Notes: a model not told the origin generated them from the letters alone. A stretch of DNA of 5,007 nt from an uncultured Clostridium sp. (GCA_937902905.1 CALELW010000014.1:1-5007), one strand, 5' to 3'; counted from the stretch's first letter, positions 1 to 5,007 are shown. Numbers and translations: made by a program.

Positions 1-1736
1 TTTTCGTAAATATTTCCGGAATCGAATGCATACTTATTGAAATCAAAGCGGCTGTTGGCAATGCGCTCCCTCGTATAAAATTTATCTTCGCCGTTCTGGA
101 ATGTCACCCAGACAGCCCCCATCAGTTCCTCTGTCGTATAGTCCGATTTTTCCACCATCATCGGAATTGCCTTTTTACTAAGAAGAAATACGTGGGCGTA
201 AGTGCCTACCGTCTCAGCCAGACGATTAATATTTATCTGTCGCTCCGGGTCTTCTTCTTCCACTGCCAGAATTACCGGCAGTGTGCGTGAATGGTCTGCA
301 ATAAATTCGCTCAGTTTCTCAATTTCTTTCATTTTTTCCACTTTATGCGGCTTCGTCATCATCGGAATTACATCTTCATAACCAATTTTTCTGAAAATTT
401 CATCCACAAAACGAGGTTTGTTAAAACTATCCCGAATCAGACGGTCCGGATTATGACAGTAATCACAGTCCACATTCATCCGAACACGGTCGCTTCGCTC
501 CAGAATTACCTTGGTGCGCCACACCACTCCTTTGCGCTCCGCATCCGCATGTTCAAACATAAGCTTATAAAATCCAAGGCTTACATTTCCCAATATCTGC
601 AAATAATACCCCGCTTCATGGTATTCATAATCAATCGGCGTGTCCGGTATTCCTTCCACAATATTCCGCAGCCGTCCCTGCGCCCATCCGGCAATGAATT
701 TCACCGCCATTAAAAATTCTTCATTTAAATCTCTTAACGGGTCATGTGACAAAGTCACTTTTAATTGGAATGAAGGTGTTACATCCAAAGGATTCAATTC
801 CAGCCTGTCATTTCGCTGAGGTTTTTCTACCTTTAATACGTCATGGCAGATTTTAACGAGTTTCCGTTTTAACCTCGTCTCGTAATCCGCAACGGAATCA
901 TTAATAACTTTTACAATTAAATTGTAGGTGATTTTCTCATGGTAACCATCACGCAGCAGTGCAAATAACACTTCCGGTCTGTCGCATCGATACAGACAGT
1001 AAGCGGCTTCTTCATTTTCATCCAGAAATTGACAGATTTCTTCTGCCAACGGCTCTAAATCAAAGCGCAGGCGGAATTTTGCCTTAAGCATCATTTCCCA
1101 CTTTCGCTCGGTATAATGATAATACGCCAGTTTTTCAAATACATTTAATGTCGTCCAGTCACAAAGTTCCAAATTGGCAAGAACGCTATTTAAGGTCCTT
1201 GACAAATCCTCGCGCCAAAAATCGTCGCCATACGGTGATTTGTATCGCATATCGTGTTCAATTTCGTGCCATCCCTCAAAGGAAATGGTGCGAAGCTGAA
1301 CTTCAAACGTCGCATCAATCGGAAGAAAACTGATGTCTCCATTGTAAACACGCTGATATTCTTCCGGCACCCAGAACACACCATTTAACTTAGATGCCTT
1401 AAATTCTTCTTCGGTATTGTCCGTTTTGGACCACTCGCCCACCTGCCGAAATGTTTTCTCCAAAATCGTCCGCACAATATCCATATCATCCTGATAATAC
1501 ACAACGACACGCAACCCAATCAAATCCTGCATCTTTTTGTCGTGTTCCCCAAATCCATATCCCGGTTTCTCTAATTTCTGTGCAATGGAAAACGGAGCTT
1601 TTGCACGGCTGAAAATGCGAAAATAGATGCCAGCACGGTTCAGTATGCTGCTGATATCCTCTTCCAGTCTGTCTCCAATTCCTTCCACCTGTCGTATATG
1701 CATATTCTTTTGTATTTCTTCTACGTTATATTTCAA
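1..1736 (-). CDS. RelA/SpoT-domain protein with long unassigned C-terminal region (partial, 3' end off the window)
   Basis: This reading frame is open for 578 codons from a TTG start and runs off the left edge, so the C-terminus is missing. Residues about 15-170 look like a RelA/SpoT-type nucleotidyltransferase domain, the fold that moves pyrophosphate from ATP to an acceptor nucleotide. Visible motifs are R44-x-K46, S50-IAQK54, DLIGLR (71-76, likely metal-binding Asp71) and FEVQLRT (144-150, likely catalytic Glu145), then a Trp/His/Tyr-Lys run (W156, H161, YK165-166). The NGYRSLH-type loop, whose tyrosine stacks on the guanine of GDP/GTP in ppGpp synthetases, is not recognisable; FKASKLNGVF (112-121) stands in its place. 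No HD hydrolase, TGS or ACT domain is seen. Residues 200-420 look mixed helical and are unassigned. Residues 440-578 contain a motif-rich stretch around LPVILAVEEED (486-496) and TYAHVFLLS (512-520). I see no signal peptide or membrane segment. The gene is divergent from the nad operon. The RelA/SpoT fold is well supported; ppGpp synthesis is not shown. Confidence 0.8.
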   Translation of the reverse strand, partial: MKYNVEEIQKNMHIRQVEGIGDRLEEDISSILNRAGIYFRIFSRAKAPFSIAQKLEKPGYGFGEHDKKMQDLIGLRVVVYYQDDMDIVRTILEKTFRQVGEWSKTDNTEEEFKASKLNGVFWVPEEYQRVYNGDISFLPIDATFEVQLRTISFEGWHEIEHDMRYKSPYGDDFWREDLSRTLNSVLANLELCDWTTLNVFEKLAYYHYTERKWEMMLKAKFRLRFDLEPLAEEICQFLDENEEAAYCLYRCDRPEVLFALLRDGYHEKITYNLIVKVINDSVADYETRLKRKLVKICHDVLKVEKPQRNDRLELNPLDVTPSFQLKVTLSHDPLRDLNEEFLMAVKFIAGWAQGRLRNIVEGIPDTPIDYEYHEAGYYLQILGNVSLGFYKLMFEHADAERKGVVWRTKVILERSDRVRMNVDCDYCHNPDRLIRDSFNKPRFVDEIFRKIGYEDVIPMMTKPHKVEKMKEIEKLSEFIADHSRTLPVILAVEEEDPERQININRLAETVGTYAHVFLLSKKAIPMMVEKSDYTTEELMGAVWVTFQNGEDKFYTRERIANSRFDFNKYAFDSGNIYE

Positions 1737-1745
1737 TCCCCCATA

Positions 1746-1755
1746 CCTTCTTTCT
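1746..1755 (-). promoter_or_regulatory. Ribosome-binding site that decides the TTG start of the RelA/SpoT-like gene
   Basis: On the minus strand the sequence AGAAAGAAGG is followed, after 9 bases, by TTG at 1736-1734. The only nearby upstream ATG (1743-1741) lies one base from the Shine-Dalgarno sequence and reads ATG-GGG-GAT-TGA, so it encodes only three residues. The next in-frame ATG is codon 12 and has no comparable site in front of it. The TTG is therefore the best start, although codon 12 cannot be ruled out. Confidence 0.6.
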
Positions 1756-1772
1756 CAAAACAATCTTCTCCT

Positions 1773-1781
1773 ATTCTAACA
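1773..1781 (-). promoter_or_regulatory. Possible extended -10 promoter for the RelA/SpoT-like gene
   Basis: On the minus strand TGTTAGAAT reads as an extended -10 (TG-N-TAGAAT) about 40 bases upstream of the TTG start. No good -35 lies at the usual distance; the hexamer there is TTTCTT. Extended -10 promoters can work with a weak -35, so this is a reasonable but unproven promoter. Confidence 0.3.
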
Positions 1782-1815
1782 TTGTTTGGGTGAAAAAGAA
1801 AGCAGATTCAAAAAT

Positions 1816-2034
1816 TCGTTTGTGGCAGTTGTTTGTTGCCACCTTTTTTGTTTTCTGTAATTCCGTAGAAAAGCTTTGCGTCTCGCAGGCGCTCCCACTT
1901 AACAAACACGTAAGGGTATGGGCATGCAAAATACGCAAGCCTCATACCCACGTGTTTGTACCCACGAGCCACAAAGTTTTTCTACGGAATTACGGAAGCA
2001 GAATAAAGGGACATCAAACACCCGGTGCAAACTA
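1816..2034. repeat. Long foldback element 1 (imperfect palindrome, about 219 bp)
   Basis: The arms 1816-1878 and 1972-2034 are inverted copies that align without gaps over 63 bases with 46 identities by hand count. The best part is 1852-1878 against 1972-1998, where 24 of 27 match, including TAATTCCGTAGAAAA. A second nested pair is exact over 10 bases: ACAAACACGT at 1902-1911 against 1950-1959. It continues as GGGTATG and GGC-TGC matches toward a tip near 1928-1936. The middle (about 1879-1901 against 1960-1971) is poorly paired. The decayed symmetry and lack of any gene suggest a non-autonomous foldback or MITE-like repeat, or a large structured RNA. No target-site duplication or transposase is visible, so mobility is inference. 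Confidence 0.65.
1822..1852 (+). terminator. Terminator-like hairpin with T-run inside foldback element 1
   Basis: GTGGCA (1822-1827) pairs with TGCCAC (1837-1842) across a 9-base loop, and CTTTTTTG follows on the plus strand. It has the form of a weak intrinsic terminator pointing right. No plus-strand gene lies upstream, so it would stop only antisense or read-through transcription, or it may simply be part of the repeat's left arm. Confidence 0.3.
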
Positions 2035-2076
2035 TTTGTCTCATCCTCCATTGCTTTTAGCAATTTCCACAACTCC

Positions 2077-2097
2077 AATTCACAAACAATTCACAAA
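2077..2097. promoter_or_regulatory. Direct repeat with 11-bp period (TTCACA-N5-TTCACA)
   Basis: AATTCACAAA occurs at 2077-2086 and again at 2088-2097, which puts TTCACA at 2079 and 2090, one helical turn apart. Tandem hexamers with 11-bp spacing are the usual binding pattern of OmpR/PhoB-family response regulators; the Bacillus PhoP box is TTAACA-like with about 5 bases between copies. It lies 43 bases upstream of a candidate -10 (TATACT). The regulator is not in the window and the assignment is inference. Confidence 0.3.
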
Positions 2098-2137
2098 TTG
2101 TATTAAATTTGAACACCGTTTCGACACATTTGACTTT

Positions 2138-2143
2138 TATACT
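2138..2143 (+). promoter_or_regulatory. Candidate -10 box TATACT upstream of the orphan hairpins
   Basis: TATACT matches the sigma-A -10 consensus at five of six positions. No proper -35 lies 16-18 bases upstream (ACCGTT at 17), so an activator would be needed if it is used; the TTCACA direct repeat upstream is a candidate site. Transcription from here would start near 2150, at the foot of the next inverted repeat. Confidence 0.25.
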
Positions 2144-2149
2144 AAAGCC

Positions 2150-2181
2150 ATAAGTTGAAACAAAGAACAACTTCAACTTAT
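2150..2181. repeat. 10-bp perfect inverted repeat (small hairpin or operator)
   Basis: ATAAGTTGAA (2150-2159) is an exact inverted copy of TTCAACTTAT (2172-2181), with 12 bases between them. As RNA it would form an A/U-rich hairpin at the 5' end of any transcript starting near 2150. As DNA it could be an operator. The sequence alone does not decide between these. Confidence 0.5.
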
Positions 2182-2235
2182 ATGACAAATGCCAATTTCA
2201 CATTTTTGATATTTTTTCATAAAACTCCTCTTTCA

Positions 2236-2275
2236 AAAGGGCGGCTGGATTACCAGTCGCCCTTTCCCTTTTGTG
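2236..2275 (+). terminator. Strong intrinsic terminator hairpin, orphan
   Basis: AAAGGGCGGCTGG (2236-2248) pairs with CCAGTCGCCCTTT (2253-2265) to make a 13-bp stem, with one G-U pair, capped by the tetraloop ATTA. CCCTTTTGTG follows, an imperfect T-run, so rightward termination is plausible. The stem is symmetric, but the leftward trailer is a poorer T-tract. No gene ends on either side, because both flanking genes point away from this region. Confidence 0.65.
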
Positions 2276-2319
2276 TAAGTAACCGTCCTCTTGTAATATC
2301 GTTCCCTTTCTCGCTCTGT

Positions 2320-2513
2320 CAATCAACTTTGCTGTAACCTTAAATTCCAAAATCCCGCCCGCGCTTTCCTCTGAGGGACTAGAACACCGCCGGTAAGCAG
2401 AGAGTGTATTTTACTCTCGCTTACCGCTGCGAGTGTTCTTAAACGAAAGCGGTCCCGAAGTGGAAAGCGCGGACGGGATTTTGGAATTTATTAGATTACA
2501 GCAAAATTAATTT
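2320..2513. repeat. Long foldback element 2 (nested palindrome, about 190 bp) next to the nad promoter
   Basis: Several nested inverted pairs lie in order. TTTGCTGTAA at 2328-2337 matches 2496-2505 exactly. The 29-base arms 2341-2369 and 2462-2490 pair at 28 positions. GGGAC at 2375-2379 pairs with 2452-2456, and AGAACAC at 2381-2387 pairs with 2433-2439. The tip stem CGGTAAGC-AGAGAGT at 2391-2405 pairs with 2413-2426 with one bulged base, around the loop GTATTTT. The very good arms imply a young or structurally constrained element. It shares no obvious sequence with element 1. It could be a MITE-like or intergenic palindromic repeat; no transposase or clear target duplication is seen. Its right edge ends about 10 bases before the nadA -35 box. 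Confidence 0.75.
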
Positions 2514-2522
2514 CTTTCTGTC

Positions 2523-2551
2523 TTGTCAGCTGTAAAGTTTTGTGTTATGAT
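2523..2551 (+). promoter_or_regulatory. Sigma-A-type promoter of the nadABC operon
   Basis: TTGTCA (2523-2528) and TATGAT (2546-2551) are separated by 17 bases, each matching consensus at five of six positions. The predicted start is near 2558, leaving a leader of only about 25 bases before nadA. That is too short for a riboswitch, so control is most likely at transcription initiation. Confidence 0.7.
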
Positions 2552-2560
2552 AGGACACAA
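2540..2560. promoter_or_regulatory. Palindromic operator candidate over the nadA -10 box
   Basis: TTGTGT (2540-2545) and ACACAA (2555-2560) are exact inverted half-sites with 9 bases between them that hold the -10 box. A protein bound here would block polymerase. In Firmicutes, de novo NAD genes are commonly repressed by NiaR (YrxA) in response to niacin, so NiaR is the natural candidate. I have not matched the site to a NiaR matrix, and no regulator gene is in the window. Confidence 0.4.
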
Positions 2561-2583
2561 TACACAGAAAGGAACAGATAATT

Positions 2584-3492
2584 ATGTCTGATTTACAAAA
2601 CCGTATTAAACAATTGAAACAAGAAAAAAATGCTGTTATTCTGGCACATTACTACGTTCACGACGAGGTACAGGAAGTTGCTGACTACATCGGTGACTCC
2701 TTCTACTTAAGCAAAGTTGCCACGAAAACAGATGCCGATACCATCGTCTTTTGCGGTGTTTCGTTTATGGGCGAGAGCGCCAAAATCTTAAACCCGGAAA
2801 AGACCGTACTTATGCCGGATGAGACAGCGGACTGTCCGATGGCACACATGGCGGATATCGACCGCATTGAAGAACTCCGCAAAGAACATCCGGATTTAGC
2901 GGTTGTCTGCTACATCAATTCAACGGCAGAATTAAAATGCCACGCAGATGTCTGTGTGACTTCTTCGAATGCAATCCGTATTGTGAAAGCACTTCCAAAC
3001 AAGAACATTTTCTTTATTCCAGATGAAAATCTGGGGCGTTTTGTTGCCAAACAGGTACCGGAAAAGAATTTTATTTTCAATGATGGCTACTGTCATGTAC
3101 ACGCATCTATCCGAAAAGATCAGGTAGAAGCTGCTAAAAAGGCTCATCCGAATGCACCTTTTATCGTTCATCCGGAATGCCGACCGGAAATTCTTGATTT
3201 GGCAGATTTCATTGGCAGTACATCCGAAATCATTGATTATGCTTCATCTGCTGATGCCAAAGAATTTATCATTGGTACAGAACTTGGCGTTTTGTATGAA
3301 CTGAAAAAACAGAATCCTGACAAGACTTTTTATTCGGCAGGTTCTGCTCAGTGCTGTCCAAATATGAAAAAGATTACATTGGAAAAAATTGTCCATGTTT
3401 TAGAGACAGGGGAGCATTCAATGTCTGTCACGGATGAAATGCGCACGCAGGCAAACCGTCCTTTGGAGCGGATGCTTGAATTGGCAAAGTAA
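2584..3492 (+). CDS. nadA: Quinolinate synthase NadA
   Basis: Quinolinate synthase is a cytoplasmic [4Fe-4S] enzyme that condenses iminoaspartate with dihydroxyacetone phosphate to give quinolinate, the second step of NAD synthesis from aspartate. The 302 residues match the short, triplicated-fold form (about 300 aa). Visible family motifs are LAHYY (20-24, substrate His22 and Tyr24), ADYIGDS (33-39), the first cluster cysteine in ETADCPMA (Cys84), VCYINS (108-113), TSSNA (126-130), DGYCHVH with the second cysteine (Cys170), VHPEC (195-199, His196 and Glu198), and the third cysteine in QCCPNMK (Cys257 or Cys258). GTELG (231-235) is also typical. All expected catalytic residues are present. 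The ATG is preceded by AAAGGA at a 10-base spacing. nadB follows after 17 bases. Confidence 0.97.
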   Translation: MSDLQNRIKQLKQEKNAVILAHYYVHDEVQEVADYIGDSFYLSKVATKTDADTIVFCGVSFMGESAKILNPEKTVLMPDETADCPMAHMADIDRIEELRKEHPDLAVVCYINSTAELKCHADVCVTSSNAIRIVKALPNKNIFFIPDENLGRFVAKQVPEKNFIFNDGYCHVHASIRKDQVEAAKKAHPNAPFIVHPECRPEILDLADFIGSTSEIIDYASSADAKEFIIGTELGVLYELKKQNPDKTFYSAGSAQCCPNMKKITLEKIVHVLETGEHSMSVTDEMRTQANRPLERMLELAK

Positions 3493-3509
3493 GGAAGGGA
3501 GATATTCTC

Positions 3510-4796
3510 ATGAAACATACTGATTTTTTAATTGTAGGAACAGGGGCCGCCGGTTTATTCTGTGCCCTTCAGATTCCAAGCGATAAACAGGTTCTCATGA
3601 TTACGAAAGAAGACGCCGATGAAAGTGATTCCTTTTTGGCGCAGGGCGGCATCTGTGTCTTAAAGTCGGAAGACGATTACGACAGTTATTTTGAAGATAC
3701 AATGCGTGCCGGGCACTATGAAAACCGAAAGGAATCCGTTGATATTATGATTCGCTCCTCGCAATCAATCATTGAGCAATTGGTGGAGTACGGCGTGGAT
3801 TTCAAGCGTGAAAATGGCAAGTTCTGCTACACCAGAGAAGGCGGCCACTCGGATTCACGTATTTTATTTCACGAAGATATTACCGGAGAAGAAATTACAA
3901 GCACTCTTTTGGCACGGGCGAGAGAACGCGAAAACATTATAATTTTAGAACATACCACCATGTACGATTTTCTGATGGCAGATAATGTCTGCTATGGTGT
4001 GATGGCACAAATGGCGGATGGCACAAAGAAAAAAATCACCGCTGATTATACGATGTTAGCATGCGGTGGACTTGGCGGCATTTACAAACATTCGACGAAT
4101 TACCGACATATTACCGGAGACGCTTTGGCAATTGCTAAAAATCATGGCATCCGGTTAGAGCACATTGACTACATCCAGATTCATCCGACTACTTTGTACT
4201 CGGAAAAACCGGGACGCCGCTTTTTGATTTCCGAATCCGTGCGCGGCGAAGGTGCGATTTTGCTGAACAAAGAGGGCAATCGTTTTGTCAATGAACTGCT
4301 GCCCCGCGACTTATTAACAAAGGAAGTCCGCAAGCAGATGGCAATTGATGACATGCCTTACGTTCGTTTGTCGATGGCACCAATTCCAAAAGAAACAATC
4401 ATCAGCCATTTTCCAAATATTTACAAACGCTGTCTGGAGGAGGGTTACGACTGTACAAAAGAACCAATTCCGGTTGTTCCGGCGCAGCATTATTTTATGG
4501 GCGGCATCTGGGTCGACAAAGACAGTCACACTTCTGCCGGACATCTGTATGCAATTGGCGAGACGAGTTGCAACGGTGTACACGGAAAAAACCGTTTAGC
4601 GAGCAATTCTCTATTAGAAAGTTTGGTATTTGCCCGCCGCGCTGCCGCACATGCAATGGAAGAATATACCGCTTTGCCGGAAAAAACTTTTGATGATATT
4701 TTGCAAAATGATACATTAACAAACCTCTCCGAGTCCTACCACAAGGAATTATTAGAGGCGATTGAAGAAGAAAGGGAGAAAACGAATCATGAATGA
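3510..4796 (+). CDS. nadB: L-aspartate oxidase NadB, short form
   Basis: This FAD enzyme oxidises L-aspartate to iminoaspartate, the substrate of NadA. It belongs to the succinate dehydrogenase/fumarate reductase flavoprotein family. The sequence shows the dinucleotide-binding GTGAAG (10-15), AQGGI (45-49), TREGGHSDSRI (108-118), DITGEEI (123-129), ACGGLGGIY (184-192), IHPTTLY (224-230), LPRDLLTKEV (264-273, likely active-site Arg266), QHYFMGGI (326-333, His327), and GETSCNGVHGKNRLASNSLLE (350-370, FAD-binding Glu351 and Arg362). At 428 residues it is about 100 shorter than the E. coli type (about 540), and the C-terminal helical part is reduced. Such short forms are, as I recall, common in Clostridia, and all core motifs are intact. 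GGAAGGGAG sits 8 bases before the ATG. Its last 8 bases overlap nadC, which suggests translational coupling. Confidence 0.96.
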   Translation: MKHTDFLIVGTGAAGLFCALQIPSDKQVLMITKEDADESDSFLAQGGICVLKSEDDYDSYFEDTMRAGHYENRKESVDIMIRSSQSIIEQLVEYGVDFKRENGKFCYTREGGHSDSRILFHEDITGEEITSTLLARARERENIIILEHTTMYDFLMADNVCYGVMAQMADGTKKKITADYTMLACGGLGGIYKHSTNYRHITGDALAIAKNHGIRLEHIDYIQIHPTTLYSEKPGRRFLISESVRGEGAILLNKEGNRFVNELLPRDLLTKEVRKQMAIDDMPYVRLSMAPIPKETIISHFPNIYKRCLEEGYDCTKEPIPVVPAQHYFMGGIWVDKDSHTSAGHLYAIGETSCNGVHGKNRLASNSLLESLVFARRAAAHAMEEYTALPEKTFDDILQNDTLTNLSESYHKELLEAIEEEREKTNHE

Positions 4797-5007
4797 AATT
4801 ACAATGCTTACAAATGCAGACCCGTTAATCCGCATGGCTCTTGCCGAAGATATTACGAGCGAGGACATTTCAACCAATGCCGTAATGCGGGAAGCAAAAC
4901 AAGGTGAAGTTGATTTAATCTGCAAGGAAGGCGGTATCATTGCCGGACTTTCTGTATTCAAACGTGTTTTTACGCTGTTGGATGCTGACACGGAAGTTAC
5001 TTTTTTC
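4789..5007 (+). CDS. nadC: Quinolinate (nicotinate-nucleotide) phosphoribosyltransferase NadC, N-terminal part
   Basis: NadC uses quinolinate and PRPP to make nicotinate mononucleotide with release of CO2 and pyrophosphate, the third step of the pathway. Only the first 73 codons are present; the frame is still open at the right edge. They cover the N-terminal substrate-domain start, with the family patterns ALAEDITSEDIST (17-29) and LICKEGGIIAGLSVF (43-57). The catalytic lysine and the PRPP site lie beyond the window. The chosen ATG overlaps the end of nadB by 8 bases and has AAGGGAG 10 bases upstream, inside nadB. A second in-frame ATG at codon 6 is possible but less well placed. Position as third gene after nadA and nadB supports the call. 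Confidence 0.93.
   Translation, partial: MNEITMLTNADPLIRMALAEDITSEDISTNAVMREAKQGEVDLICKEGGIIAGLSVFKRVFTLLDADTEVTFF

Larger units (their letters stand above)
2150..2275 (+). ncRNA. Possible small RNA between a -10-like box and an orphan terminator
   Basis: A -10-like TATACT, a 10-bp hairpin at the predicted 5' end and a strong terminator hairpin define a possible transcript of about 120 nt with no convincing open frame. The best argument is that the terminator has no coding gene to serve. The sequence matches no RNA family that I recognise. The promoter lacks a -35, so this remains a hypothesis. Confidence 0.25.
1737..2583. other. Divergent intergenic region without a protein gene
   Basis: These 847 bases separate the leftward RelA/SpoT-like gene from the rightward nad operon. 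Open frames exist here (for example 1790-2158 and 2155-2337), but they lack ribosome-binding sites, run through palindromes and resemble no family I know. The region holds two long foldback sequences, a direct repeat, a small inverted repeat, a terminator hairpin and the nad promoter, each listed separately. I see nothing in the spacer at about 2271-2319. Confidence 0.8.

Noticed and set aside
291..713. Open frame of 140 codons on the plus strand
   Set aside because: It is antisense to the RelA/SpoT-like gene, whose continuous frame and recognisable motifs explain this DNA; the plus-strand protein is low-complexity and has no ribosome-binding site.
1790..2158. Open frame of 122 codons in the intergenic region
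   Set aside because: It runs straight through both arms of foldback element 1, has no Shine-Dalgarno sequence and resembles no protein family.
2130..2158. TTGACT at 2130-2135 as a -35 box
   Set aside because: The hexamer 17 bases downstream is AGTTGA, which is not a -10 box.
2155..2337. Open frame of 60 codons after the 10-bp inverted repeat
   Set aside because: It crosses the terminator hairpin and enters foldback element 2, with no ribosome-binding site.
1816..2513. CRISPR array
   Set aside because: The repeats are inverted arms of hairpins, not evenly spaced direct repeats with spacers, and no cas genes are present.
1816..2513. tRNA or rRNA gene within the hairpin-rich region
   Set aside because: No cloverleaf, T-arm GTTCGA-like motif or rRNA signature could be found in either orientation.
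2552..2583. NAD-sensing riboswitch in front of nadA
   Set aside because: The predicted leader is only about 25 bases, too short for an aptamer, and the structured DNA upstream lies before the promoter.
4314..4991. Minus-strand and alternative-frame open frames over nadB and nadC
   Set aside because: They are shadows of the well-conserved nadB and nadC frames and show no independent motifs.

Overview
The window looks like chromosome of a Gram-positive anaerobe of the class Clostridia, most likely a Lachnospiraceae relative. This is inferred from moderate-to-low GC, strong AGGAGG-like ribosome-binding sites, a short L-aspartate oxidase, the nadA-nadB-nadC gene order and protein sequences that read like clostridial homologues. 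No rRNA or other taxonomic marker is present, so the family-level call is tentative.

Layout. (1) Positions 1-1736, minus strand: the first 578 residues of a large protein that runs off the left edge. It has an N-terminal RelA/SpoT-type nucleotidyltransferase domain followed by a long region I cannot assign. It starts at a TTG codon behind a good Shine-Dalgarno site. (2) Positions 1737-2583: an 847-base divergent intergenic region with no credible protein gene. It contains two unrelated long foldback sequences (about 1816-2034 and 2320-2513), an 11-bp-period direct repeat, a candidate -10 box, a 10-bp inverted repeat and a strong orphan hairpin terminator at 2236-2265. The nad promoter lies directly beside the second foldback. 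(3) Positions 2584-5007, plus strand: nadA (quinolinate synthase), nadB (L-aspartate oxidase) and the first 73 codons of nadC (quinolinate phosphoribosyltransferase), closely packed as one operon.

How the genes work together. NadB oxidises L-aspartate to iminoaspartate. NadA condenses that with dihydroxyacetone phosphate to give quinolinate. NadC converts quinolinate and PRPP to nicotinate mononucleotide, the entry to NAD. The operon has a clear sigma-A-type promoter whose -10 box lies between the half-sites of a TTGTGT-N9-ACACAA palindrome, a plausible repressor site (NiaR-like by inference). The divergent RelA/SpoT-like gene has no visible functional link to NAD synthesis.

The nad operon is ordinary. 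The parts worth a second look are the RelA/SpoT-like protein, which lacks the recognisable guanine-binding tyrosine motif and carries a large unassigned C-terminal part, and the structured intergenic region, which may contain a small RNA and two foldback (MITE-like) elements.
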